Assembly (NCBI GenBank): GCA_030631385.1
Contig: DAOVLG010000101.1
Coordinates: forward strand, 1-6,644
Direction: 5' to 3'
Source of the DNA: Candidatus Coatesiibacteriota bacterium
GTDB lineage: Bacteria > RBG-13-66-14
DNA length: 6,644 bases
The notes under the pieces are model-generated. The model had not been told where the DNA came from. It did not search any database and worked only from the letters and a program-made list of their open reading frames with translations. Below, in pieces: positions 1-6,073 of the stretch (its first letter is position 1; every line of letters starts with the position of its first letter). The position numbers were made by a program, and so were the translations under genes.

Positions 1-82
1 CGAGGGCGCCATCCCAGAACTTAATCGCCTCTTCGATGCTTTCGACAGCGATGCCGAGGTGATTTATCTATAGTGTTTTCAT
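1..82 (-). CDS. mce: Methylmalonyl-CoA epimerase, N-terminal part only (cut by window edge), with in-frame TAG at codon 5
   Basis: Epimerases of this family (VOC/glyoxalase metalloenzyme fold) interconvert (S)- and (R)-methylmalonyl-CoA, linking the carboxylase to the mutase. The visible 27 codons read MKTL*INHLGIAVES and continue to a KFWDGAL motif, which matches the start of the family. His8 lies where the first metal-ligand histidine is expected. The ATG at 82-80 overlaps the TGA of the mutase large-subunit gene (ATGA), a usual coupling arrangement, so the start is well placed. Codon 5 (70-68) is TAG in this frame. I see no ATG, GTG or TTG between the TAG and the conserved HLGIAV motif. 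Many relatives have Lys at this position, so AAG to TAG by one base change is plausible. The gene is therefore a fresh mutant, a sequencing error, or dependent on readthrough. The family assignment is firm from the motif and context; whether the gene works is open. Confidence 0.78.
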
Positions 83-1680
83 GATTCGTCCTGCGTTCCG
101 AAGACCCCCCGCAGGGCGTCCGAGATCTCCCCGATGGTGCCGCCCGCCCGGACGCAGTCCACGATGCGTTCCATGAGCGGCGCGTTGCCGTTCTTCGCGG
201 CGGATTTGAGGTGGTCAATGGTAGCTTGTAGCGGTTTTTCTTCGCGGCGGGCGCGGTACTCGTCAAGTTTCCCCCGCCGCTTCTTCTCCAACTCCGGCTT
301 GACCCGGAGGATCTCCACGTCCTCCAGCTCGGGGTCCTCGTAGCAGTTCACCCCGACGATCATCTGTTCGCCCGTGTCAATGGCCCGCTGCTGCTCATAC
401 GCCGAGGCCGCGATTTGGTCGGAGAAGTAGCCGGATTCGATGCAGACCAGCGCGCCGCCCATCTCCTCGATTGTTTTTAACTCCGCTTCGACCCGACGGA
501 CGATCTCGTCGGTGAGGTGCTCCACGTAGTACGAGCCGCCCAATGGGTCAACCGTCCTGGTCACGCCGCTCTCGTGGGCGATGATCTGCTGTGTCCGCAG
601 CGCCAGGCGCACCGAGTCCTCGGTGGGCAGGCCGAGCGCCTCGTCGCGGGAGTTGGTGTGGATGGACTGGGCCCCGCCGAGGACGGCGGCCAGCGCTTGC
701 AGGGTCACCCGGACCGCGTTGTTCTCGAACCCGGCGGCGGTCAGCGTCGAGCCTCCGGTCTGCACGTGGAAACGCAGTTTGGCCGACTTGGGGTTCCCGG
801 CGCCGAATTCACCGGTCATTATTTTTTGCCAGATGCGGCGGGCCGCGCGGAACTTGGACGCCTCCTCCAACAGGTCGTTGTGGGCGTTGAAGAAGAAGCT
901 CAGCCGGGGCGCGAAATCATCTATCACCAATCCCGCCTTCAGCGCGCCCCGGACGTACGCGACGGCGTCGGCGAAGGTGAAGGCCAGCTCCTGCACCGCG
1001 TCGGCCCCAGCCTCACGGATGTGATACCCCGAAATGGATATTGAATACCACCGGGGCACCCGCTCCGAGGTGAAGCGGATGAGGTCCACGGCCAGCCGTA
1101 GTCCGGCCTTCGGCGGGTAGATGTAGGTCCCCCGTGAGAAGTATTCCTTCAATATATCGTTCTGAACCGTGCCCCGCAGCTCCGCCCACGGCACGCCCCG
1201 CTCCTCGGCCAGCACCAGGTACATGGCCAAAAGGATAGGCGCGGTGGAGTTGATGGTCATGCTGACCGAGATTTTCGCCGGGTCCAGACCATCGAAGAGT
1301 TCACACAGGTCCTCGTAGGTTGAAATCGCCACGCCTACGCGGCCCACCTCGCCCTCGGCCATCGCGTGGTCGGAGTCGTAGCCCATCTGGGTGGGGAGGT
1401 CGAAGGCCACCGAGAGGCCGGTTTGCCCGGCTTCGATTAAATACTTGAACCGCTCGTTGGTGGCGCGCGCGTCGCCGAAGCCGGCGTACTGGCGCATGGT
1501 CCACAGCCGGTCGCGGTACATTCCGGGGTGGATGCCGCGGGTGTAGGGCGGCTCTCCGGGCGAGCCCAGTTTAGCGTCGAGACCGATCGGCGGCTCGGAG
1601 TAGACGGCCTCGACGGGGATGCCGGAGATGGTTTGAAAATTCGGAGTATTCTGCATTTCTTTTTTCTTTGAATTTATCAC
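79..1680 (-). CDS. mcmA: Methylmalonyl-CoA mutase, large (catalytic, substrate-binding) subunit
   Basis: This subunit forms the TIM-barrel half of the adenosylcobalamin-dependent mutase that rearranges (R)-methylmalonyl-CoA to succinyl-CoA. It has 533 residues and no C-terminal B12 domain, which is a separate gene here (5456-5848). Visible family motifs are SGIPVEAVY (19-27), WTMRQYAGF (60-68), TVQNDILKEY (171-180) and SISGYHIREAGA (215-226). Thr61, Arg63, Tyr65, Gln173, Arg183, Tyr219 and His220 match Thr85, Arg87, Tyr89, Gln197, Arg207, Tyr243 and His244 of the Propionibacterium enzyme. Tyr65 plus Arg183 is the methylmalonyl signature; isobutyryl-CoA mutases have Phe and Gln there. The start is uncertain. 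The GTG at 1680 has AAAGG eight or so bases upstream. An ATG at 1656 would give 525 residues, and the codons between the two are A-rich and unlike the rest of the gene. The N-terminal stretch before SGIPV is short for the family. It overlaps the epimerase start by ATGA. Confidence 0.95.
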   Translation of the reverse strand: MINSKKKEMQNTPNFQTISGIPVEAVYSEPPIGLDAKLGSPGEPPYTRGIHPGMYRDRLWTMRQYAGFGDARATNERFKYLIEAGQTGLSVAFDLPTQMGYDSDHAMAEGEVGRVGVAISTYEDLCELFDGLDPAKISVSMTINSTAPILLAMYLVLAEERGVPWAELRGTVQNDILKEYFSRGTYIYPPKAGLRLAVDLIRFTSERVPRWYSISISGYHIREAGADAVQELAFTFADAVAYVRGALKAGLVIDDFAPRLSFFFNAHNDLLEEASKFRAARRIWQKIMTGEFGAGNPKSAKLRFHVQTGGSTLTAAGFENNAVRVTLQALAAVLGGAQSIHTNSRDEALGLPTEDSVRLALRTQQIIAHESGVTRTVDPLGGSYYVEHLTDEIVRRVEAELKTIEEMGGALVCIESGYFSDQIAASAYEQQRAIDTGEQMIVGVNCYEDPELEDVEILRVKPELEKKRRGKLDEYRARREEKPLQATIDHLKSAAKNGNAPLMERIVDCVRAGGTIGEISDALRGVFGTQDES

Positions 1681-1686
1681 TTGAGA

Positions 1687-1704
1687 AGACCTTTGAAAAA
1701 GTCT
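1687..1704 (-). promoter_or_regulatory. Small hairpin covering the presumed ribosome binding site of the mutase large subunit
   Basis: On the minus strand AGACTTT, loop TTCA, and AAGGTCT form a 7-pair stem with one G-U pair. The 3' arm contains the AAGG that would serve the GTG start at 1680. Folding would hide that site. The stem is A/U-rich and weak, and the true start may instead be the ATG at 1656, so a regulatory role is only a suggestion. Confidence 0.25.
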
Positions 1705-1718
1705 ATTTTCTTTTATTA

Positions 1719-1770
1719 CCCCTCAGCCTGATCCGTGGGTAACTGCTCCTCTCCAGAGGAGAGAGGGGAC
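1719..1770. repeat. REP-like palindromic intergenic repeat, copy 1 (degenerate)
   Basis: It lies in the 102-bp gap between the biotin carrier and mutase genes. The plus strand begins CCCCTCAGCCTGAT and contains the self-complementary arms CTCCTCT (1746-1752) and AGAGGAG (1755-1761), then ends GAGAGGGGAC. The layout of a CCCTCA-type head, a C-rich arm and a G-rich arm is shared with the copies at 6287-6329 and 6575-6625. There is no T-run after the hairpin on the minus strand, so it is not a standard terminator. It could act as an mRNA-stabilising hairpin or be a mobile-repeat relic. Confidence 0.6.
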
Positions 1771-1782
1771 ACGGCAAAACTT

Positions 1783-2289
1783 CTACTCCACCACAATAAG
1801 CACCTGGTCCTTCTCGACGCCGTCGCCGGGGGAGATCTTTACCTCCTTCACCACCCCGTCGGCCTCGGAGGCCATCTCGTTCTCCATCTTCATCGCCTCG
1901 AGGTGGCAGAGGATGTCCCCCTTTTTCACCTCCTGACCCGGTTCGACGAGAACAGCCGTGGCTACCGCGGGCATGGGTGCCTTGAGGACGAAGCCGCTTT
2001 TAGTCTGCGGCAGGGTGGCCTTGAGCGATTCCACCCGGCGCCTGCGCTCGTCGCGGACGGTGACGCCCAGGGTCCTGCCCTCGGCGAAGACCTCGTAATT
2101 GCCGCCCTCGCGCCGGACCCACAGCTCGTAGGAGCGACCGCCGATGATGATCGAGTACAGGGCCTTGGGGGAGATCTCGACGTAATCCACCTCGATCTCT
2201 TCCCCGTTCAGGAAAATCTTCAGCCCATTCTCGCCGGGGGTCACCTCGACCTCGTAGTTACGGTCGCCGATCTGGGTTTCGTATTTCAT
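1783..2289 (-). CDS. Biotin carboxyl carrier protein subunit of acyl-CoA (propionyl-CoA) carboxylase
   Basis: The 168-residue carrier protein holds the biotin that moves carboxylate between the biotin carboxylase and carboxyltransferase subunits. Residues about 1-85 are beta-rich and resemble the BT (subunit-bridging) domain of propionyl-CoA carboxylase alpha chains. Residues about 100-168 form the biotinyl domain with EAMKMENEM (131-139), where Lys134 is the biotinylated lysine. It ends VLIVVE, where the family normally ends. The ATG at 2289 is preferred over an in-frame start at 2340 because it follows the carboxylase stop by 8 nt and has AAGG six bases upstream, overlapping that stop (TAAGG). 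The longer reading would overlap the upstream gene by about 40 bases. One oddity is that the usual APMPG lead-in reads APMPA (Ala108). There is no Ala/Pro-rich linker as seen in AccB. It most likely arose as the detached C-terminal half of a fused alpha chain, though independent origin is possible. Confidence 0.92.
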   Translation of the reverse strand: MKYETQIGDRNYEVEVTPGENGLKIFLNGEEIEVDYVEISPKALYSIIIGGRSYELWVRREGGNYEVFAEGRTLGVTVRDERRRRVESLKATLPQTKSGFVLKAPMPAVATAVLVEPGQEVKKGDILCHLEAMKMENEMASEADGVVKEVKISPGDGVEKDQVLIVVE

Positions 2290-2295
2290 GACCAG

Positions 2296-2299
2296 CCTT
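2296..2299 (-). promoter_or_regulatory. Ribosome binding site of the biotin carrier gene, overlapping the upstream stop codon
   Basis: AAGG on the minus strand overlaps the TAA stop of the biotin carboxylase gene and sits six bases before the ATG at 2289. It decides the start of the carrier gene and implies translational coupling of the two genes. Confidence 0.6.
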
Positions 2300-3803
2300 A
2301 GTGCGACCCGAGTTTGTTTTTCAGCCAGAGGTACTTCCATCCCGATTGCGCCTTTTCTCCGCCGTCGGTTTTACGGCCGGCGAACCCCTTGGCGCCGGTG
2401 TGTTCCAGAATGGCGCAGAGGACCGAGGCGGCCTTTTCCAGCTCGCTCTCGCCGATGGGGCCTGGCCTGTAATTTTCCCCGATGAAGCTGGTGTCGTAAT
2501 CACCGGTGCGGAAGACATCGTTCTTCACCAGCCAGCGGAAGAAGGGCAGGGTGGTGGGGAAGCCCTCGAGGATGAATTCGTTGAGCACCCGTTCCAGGCG
2601 GACCAGGGCGGCGGGCCGATCTTCGGCCCAGACGATCAGCTTGGCGATCAGCGGGTCGTAGTAGACCGGGACCCTGTACCCCTGGAAGCAGCCGCTGTCC
2701 AGGCGGGCGCCGGGCCCTCCCGGAGCGCGCATCCGCGTTACCGTTCCCGTGGCGGGATAGAAGTTCTGATCCGGATCCTCGGCGCAGATGCGGCACTCGA
2801 TGGCGGAGCCCCGCGCATGCACCTGGTCTTGGGTGAACCATAATTTCTCGCCGGCGGCGATGCGTATCTGGGCCCGGACCAGGTCCCGACCGACCAGCAT
2901 CTCGGTGACCGGGTGCTCCACCTGCAGCCGCGCGTTGACCTCGAGGAAGTAGAAACTGCCATCGGCGGAGCGCAAAAACTCGATGGTCCCGGCGTTGTCG
3001 TAGTTGACCGCTTTGGCTGCTTTGACGGCGGCCTCGGTCATGGCGGCGCGTTGCTCAGCGCCGAGCGCCGGGGAGGGGCTCTCCTCGAGGAGCTTCTGGT
3101 GCCGCCTCTGGATCGAGCACTCACGCTCGAACAGGTGGACCACGTTGCCATGTTTGTCGCCGAGGATCTGCACCTCGATGTGCCGCGGGTTGACCACCAT
3201 TTTCTCGACGTAAACCCGATCGTCGCCGAAGGAACTGGCCGCCTCGGAGCGGGCCTGGCGGATGGAGGCCTGTAGCTCGTCGGGGGTGTGGACATCGCGG
3301 ATGCCCTTCCCGCCACCGCCGCCGGCGGCCTTGACCATGACCGGGTAACCGATCTCCGCCACTTTTTCAGGTAGTTCATCCTCGGGAACCACGGTGGTGT
3401 TGATGCCGGGGATGATCGGTACCCCGGCGGCCATCATCGCATCACGGGCCTGGAGTTTGTCGCCCGACAGGCGCATTGAACCGGGCGAGGGTCCGATGAA
3501 GACCAGCCCGGCGTCGGCGCAGGCCTGGGCGAAATCGGCGTTCTCGGCGAGGAAGCCGTAGCCGGGATGGATAGCCTCGGCGCCCACCCTCTTGGCCTGC
3601 TCGATCAGCCGGTCGCCGACGAGGTAGGATTCCGTGGCCGGGGGTGGACCGATGTTGTAGGCCTCGGTGGCGTACTGGACGTGGAGGGCGCCGCGGTCGG
3701 CGTCGGAGTAGACGGCGACGGTCGGGATTCCCATTTCGGCGCAGGTGCGGATTATCCGTACCGCGATCTCGCCCCGGTTGGCGATGAGGATCTTGTTGAA
3801 CAT
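2298..3803 (-). CDS. accC: Biotin carboxylase subunit of acyl-CoA (propionyl-CoA) carboxylase
   Basis: This subunit uses ATP and bicarbonate to carboxylate the biotin of the carrier protein. It has 501 residues. The N-terminal domain starts FNKILIANRGEIAVRIIR. The ATP-grasp region has GDK (Lys116), Lys158 and the glycine-rich GGGGGKGIR loop (161-169). Active-site residues appear as EFL (Glu275), FLEVNARLQVEH (286-297, with Glu288, Asn290, Arg292, Gln294 and Glu296) and Arg338; the numbering matches E. coli AccC from 116 to 338. The residues after about 447 form a lysine-rich tail without a biotinyl domain, so biotin is carried by the separate downstream protein. The start is 9 nt after the carboxyltransferase stop, with AGG overlapping that TAG stop. 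Sequence alone cannot tell an acetyl-CoA from a propionyl-CoA partner. The propionyl role is inferred from the mutase and epimerase genes around it. Confidence 0.95.
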   Translation of the reverse strand: MFNKILIANRGEIAVRIIRTCAEMGIPTVAVYSDADRGALHVQYATEAYNIGPPPATESYLVGDRLIEQAKRVGAEAIHPGYGFLAENADFAQACADAGLVFIGPSPGSMRLSGDKLQARDAMMAAGVPIIPGINTTVVPEDELPEKVAEIGYPVMVKAAGGGGGKGIRDVHTPDELQASIRQARSEAASSFGDDRVYVEKMVVNPRHIEVQILGDKHGNVVHLFERECSIQRRHQKLLEESPSPALGAEQRAAMTEAAVKAAKAVNYDNAGTIEFLRSADGSFYFLEVNARLQVEHPVTEMLVGRDLVRAQIRIAAGEKLWFTQDQVHARGSAIECRICAEDPDQNFYPATGTVTRMRAPGGPGARLDSGCFQGYRVPVYYDPLIAKLIVWAEDRPAALVRLERVLNEFILEGFPTTLPFFRWLVKNDVFRTGDYDTSFIGENYRPGPIGESELEKAASVLCAILEHTGAKGFAGRKTDGGEKAQSGWKYLWLKNKLGSH

Positions 3804-3812
3804 GGGGTCTGC

Positions 3813-5360
3813 CTAAAGCGGTATGTTCCCGTGTTTCTTGGGTGGGTTGTGGTCCCGCTTATGGTTGAGCATTTCCAGCGCAGCGATGACCTTTGGCCGG
3901 GTTTCGTGGGGCATGATCACCTCGTCCACGTAGCCCAGCCCCGCGGCGGTGTATGGGTCGGCGAAGCGTTCCCGGAAATCGGCGGTAAGTTTACCGGCCA
4001 GGTCCTTGGGGTCGTCGGCGGCCTTCAGCTCGCGGCGGTAGAGTATCTGCACCGCGCCCTCAGCTCCCATTACGGCGATTTCCGCCGTGGGCCAGGCGTA
4101 GACGATGTCGCCGCGCATGTGGCGGTTGGAGGTCACCGCGTAGGCGCCGCCGTACGACTTGCGCGTGATGACGTGGACCTTGGGCACGGTGGCCTCGGCG
4201 TAGGCGTAGAGGAGCATCGCCCCGTGCTTGATCACCCCGCGCCATTCCTGATCGGTTCCGGGCAGAAAGCCGGGCACGTCGGAGAAGGTAATGACGGGCA
4301 GGTTGAAGCAGTCGCAGAAACGGATCATCCGCGCCGATTTACACGACGAATCTATGTCCAGGCAGCCGGCGAGAACGGCGGGCTGGTGGGCGACGATTCC
4401 GACCGGCCTTCCTCCGAAACGGGCGAAGCCGGTAATGTGGTTGGTGGCGAAGTCGGTGTGTGTTTCGAAGAAGTCCCCACCGTCCACGACCCGCCGGATA
4501 ATGTCCTTCATGTCGTAGGGCTTGGTGGGCGTGTCGGGGATGATCGAATCCAGGGACTTGTCCATCCGGAAGGGGTCGTCGTCCCCCGCCTTGATGGGGG
4601 GGTCCTCCATGTTGTTCTGGGGGAAGAACTGTAAAAGTCGGCGGATTCCCTGCAGGCATTCGAGTTCGTTGGCGGCCACCACGTGGCAGACGCCGGATTT
4701 CGACGCGTGAACCCGGGCCCCGCCCAGCTCCTCGAAGGTGACCTCCTCGTTCATCACCGTCTTGATAACATCGGGTCCGGTGAGGAACATGTGGCTGGTG
4801 CCGTCCACCATGAAGGCGAAATCGGTGACCGCCGGCGAGTAAACGGCGCCCCCGGCGCAGGGTCCCATGATCGCCGAAATCTGGGGGATCACTCCCGAGG
4901 CCATGGTATTGCGCTGAAAAACCTCGGCGTAGCCGGCGAGGGAGTCAACCCCCTCCTGGATGCGTGCACCCCCCGAGTCGTTGAGCCCGACGAACGGGGC
5001 GCCGTTCTTCAGGGCCAGATCCATCACCTTGCAGATCTTTTCGCCGTTGGCCCGGGAGAGGGTGCCGCCGAAGACGGTGAAGTCCTGGGCGAAAGCGTAG
5101 GCGAGGCGTCCCTCGATCAAGCCGTAGCCGGTGATGACGCCGTCTCCCAGGGGGCGTCTATTCTCCATACCGAAGTCATGGCAGCGATGGACCTTGAACT
5201 GGTCCAGCTCCTGGAACGTGCCTTCGTCGAAGAGGATTCCCAGTCGCTCCCTGGCTGTCAACTTGCCCTTGGCCAACTGCTTCTTTATCCTCTCCGGATC
5301 CCCTTCGAGCGCTTTCTGCTGGAGCTCGGCCAGCCTCCTGTACTTGTCCTCGTTTGCCAT
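3813..5360 (-). CDS. pccB: Acyl-CoA carboxylase carboxyltransferase (propionyl-CoA carboxylase beta type)
   Basis: This protein transfers carboxylate from biotin to the acyl-CoA, here most likely making (S)-methylmalonyl-CoA from propionyl-CoA. It has 515 residues with two crotonase-like halves: an N half (about 1-255) with the oxyanion-hole segment GPCAGGAVYS (166-175) and the NDSGGARIQEG motif (127-137), and a C half (about 270-515) with SDVPGFLPG (360-368), KSYGGAYAVTS (401-411) and AWPTAEIAVMG (422-432). It ends KKHGNIPL, the usual family end, directly at TAG. AAGG lies six bases before the ATG. The residue matching Asp422 of Streptomyces PccB, known to affect acyl-CoA choice, is Ala408 here. 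No sodium-pump membrane subunits lie in the window, so a carboxylase fits better than a methylmalonyl-CoA decarboxylase. However, the family is shared and the decarboxylase reading is not excluded beyond the window. Confidence 0.94.
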   Translation of the reverse strand: MANEDKYRRLAELQQKALEGDPERIKKQLAKGKLTARERLGILFDEGTFQELDQFKVHRCHDFGMENRRPLGDGVITGYGLIEGRLAYAFAQDFTVFGGTLSRANGEKICKVMDLALKNGAPFVGLNDSGGARIQEGVDSLAGYAEVFQRNTMASGVIPQISAIMGPCAGGAVYSPAVTDFAFMVDGTSHMFLTGPDVIKTVMNEEVTFEELGGARVHASKSGVCHVVAANELECLQGIRRLLQFFPQNNMEDPPIKAGDDDPFRMDKSLDSIIPDTPTKPYDMKDIIRRVVDGGDFFETHTDFATNHITGFARFGGRPVGIVAHQPAVLAGCLDIDSSCKSARMIRFCDCFNLPVITFSDVPGFLPGTDQEWRGVIKHGAMLLYAYAEATVPKVHVITRKSYGGAYAVTSNRHMRGDIVYAWPTAEIAVMGAEGAVQILYRRELKAADDPKDLAGKLTADFRERFADPYTAAGLGYVDEVIMPHETRPKVIAALEMLNHKRDHNPPKKHGNIPL

Positions 5361-5384
5361 CTCCGACCTTAGATGTTTGAACTA

Positions 5385-5403
5385 CCCGCCGCTATTCGGC
5401 GGG
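5385..5403. other. Perfect GC-rich hairpin in the gap ahead of the carboxyltransferase gene
   Basis: CCCGCCG (5385-5391) and CGGCGGG (5397-5403) are perfect complements around a 5-base loop. The hairpin lies in the 95-bp gap between the mutase small subunit and the carboxyltransferase, about 25 bases before the latter's start. No T-run follows on either strand, so it is not a simple intrinsic terminator. Roles in mRNA stability, processing or unequal expression of the flanking genes are possible. It is not one of the CCCTC-type repeats. Confidence 0.5.
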
Positions 5404-5455
5404 CAGCCGAGTTTATAATCCAGGTAGCGGTGGACTGTAATTTCGGTCACGGGGT

Positions 5456-5848
5456 TCAGTTCAAGACCGATCTGATGTAGGCAATGATTTCCTCGGTGTT
5501 CGTCCCGGGTCCGAAGAGCTTGCCGATGCCCTGGTCTTCCAGCTCCGTCATGTCATCGTCGGGTATTATACCACCACCGGTGATGAGGATATGATCGGCG
5601 CCCCGTTCCCGGAGGAGTTCCAGAATTTTTGGGAAGATGGTCATGTGGGCGCCGGAGAGGATCGAAAGGCCCACCGCGTCTACGTCTTCTTGGATGGCTG
5701 CCTCCACGATGGCCTCGGGGGTCTGGTGGAGGCCGGTGTAGATGACCTCCATCCCGGCGTCTCGCAGCGCGCGGGCCACCACCTTGGCGCCGCGGTCGTG
5801 GCCGTCCAGGCCCGGCTTGGCGATCAACAGGCGGATCTTGTGCGTCAT
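5456..5848 (-). CDS. mcmB: Methylmalonyl-CoA mutase, cobalamin-binding small subunit
   Basis: The 130-residue protein is a free-standing B12-binding Rossmann-like domain that pairs with the large subunit encoded at 79-1680. The base-off/His-on signature is complete: DGHDRG (15-20), with His17 as the cobalt ligand, SIL (62-64) as the Ser-x-Leu motif, and the GGG turn (91-93). Length and ends match small subunits known from archaea and many bacteria. GAGGTG lies four bases before the ATG. Its stop is 95 bp before the carboxyltransferase start, and its start is 21 nt after the hicA stop. It is unusual that the two mutase subunits are separated by the three carboxylase genes instead of being adjacent. 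The domain is also found in other B12 mutases, but the neighbouring genes make the methylmalonyl role the best reading. Confidence 0.93.
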   Translation of the reverse strand: MTHKIRLLIAKPGLDGHDRGAKVVARALRDAGMEVIYTGLHQTPEAIVEAAIQEDVDAVGLSILSGAHMTIFPKILELLRERGADHILITGGGIIPDDDMTELEDQGIGKLFGPGTNTEEIIAYIRSVLN

Positions 5849-5852
5849 GGTT

Positions 5853-5858
5853 CACCTC
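5853..5858 (-). promoter_or_regulatory. Ribosome binding site of the mutase small subunit
   Basis: GAGGTG on the minus strand lies four bases before the ATG at 5848, within the short gap after hicA. Its presence shows that the small subunit can be translated independently of the toxin gene. Confidence 0.65.
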
Positions 5859-5869
5859 GTAGGATCTAA

Positions 5870-6073
5870 CTATAATAAGTCCTTGAGTCCGGCACGTTTT
5901 AACAGGTGATGCACCAATCCTTGCTTCAGAGGTTTATTCCCGTGAATCGGGATTGACAACCTAACCTCACTCGCCGGTTTACCGTAGATATGATGGCTTC
6001 CTTTAATTCGTAAAAGCCGCCATCCATGCTGTTCCACCAGTTTTGCCAGTTCCTTTCCGGTGAGCTGTTTCAA
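5870..6073 (-). CDS. hicA: HicA/YcfA-family mRNA interferase toxin
   Basis: The 67-residue protein matches the HicA double-stranded RNA-binding-like fold. Toxins of this family cleave mRNA and are neutralised by the HicB partner. Visible features are the N-terminal helix TGKELAKLVEQHGW (5-18), the RIKGSHHIY strand-turn with the expected catalytic histidine (His27, in GSH), and the C-terminal PIHGNKPLKQGL..LLKRAGL pattern (42-63). All key residues are present, so the toxin looks intact. The start is TTG at 6073, overlapping the hicB TGA as TTGA; no other methionine codon exists in the frame, and I see no clear Shine-Dalgarno site, so translation probably depends on hicB. It is more AT-rich than the metabolic genes downstream, which suggests separate acquisition. 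The stop lies 21 nt before the mutase small-subunit gene. Confidence 0.87.
   Translation of the reverse strand: MKQLTGKELAKLVEQHGWRLLRIKGSHHIYGKPASEVRLSIPIHGNKPLKQGLVHHLLKRAGLKDLL

Noticed and set aside
68..70. TAG as a reassigned sense codon in this organism
   Set aside because: The carboxyltransferase and biotin carrier genes, among others here, end at TAG exactly where their families end, so TAG works as a stop.
21..266. Minus-strand open frame of 81 codons at the left edge
   Set aside because: It runs out of frame across the 3' end of the mutase gene and the start of the epimerase; the correct epimerase frame is recognisable in a different register.
1687..1716. Intrinsic terminator on the plus strand (hairpin followed by T-rich bases)
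   Set aside because: The stem is short and A/T-rich, the T-run is broken, and no plus-strand gene leads into it.
1735..2301. Plus-strand open frame of 188 codons
   Set aside because: It is antisense to the biotin carrier gene and shows no family motif.
3567..4634. Long plus-strand open frame of 355 codons
   Set aside because: It is antisense to the biotin carboxylase and carboxyltransferase genes, has no recognisable motif and is the kind of open frame that GC-rich coding DNA produces on the opposite strand.
3813..5360. Sodium-pumping methylmalonyl-CoA decarboxylase alpha subunit
   Set aside because: The family is shared, but a biotin carboxylase gene is adjacent and no membrane decarboxylase subunits are in the window, so an ATP-driven carboxylase is the simpler reading.
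4683..5372. Plus-strand open frame of 229 codons
   Set aside because: It is antisense to the carboxyltransferase gene, whose own protein motifs are unbroken over this region.
5404..5455. Promoter for the carboxyltransferase gene (TATAAA-like hexamer at 5412-5417, minus strand)
   Set aside because: There is no acceptable -35 match at the right spacing, and the region also reads as an ordinary intercistronic gap.
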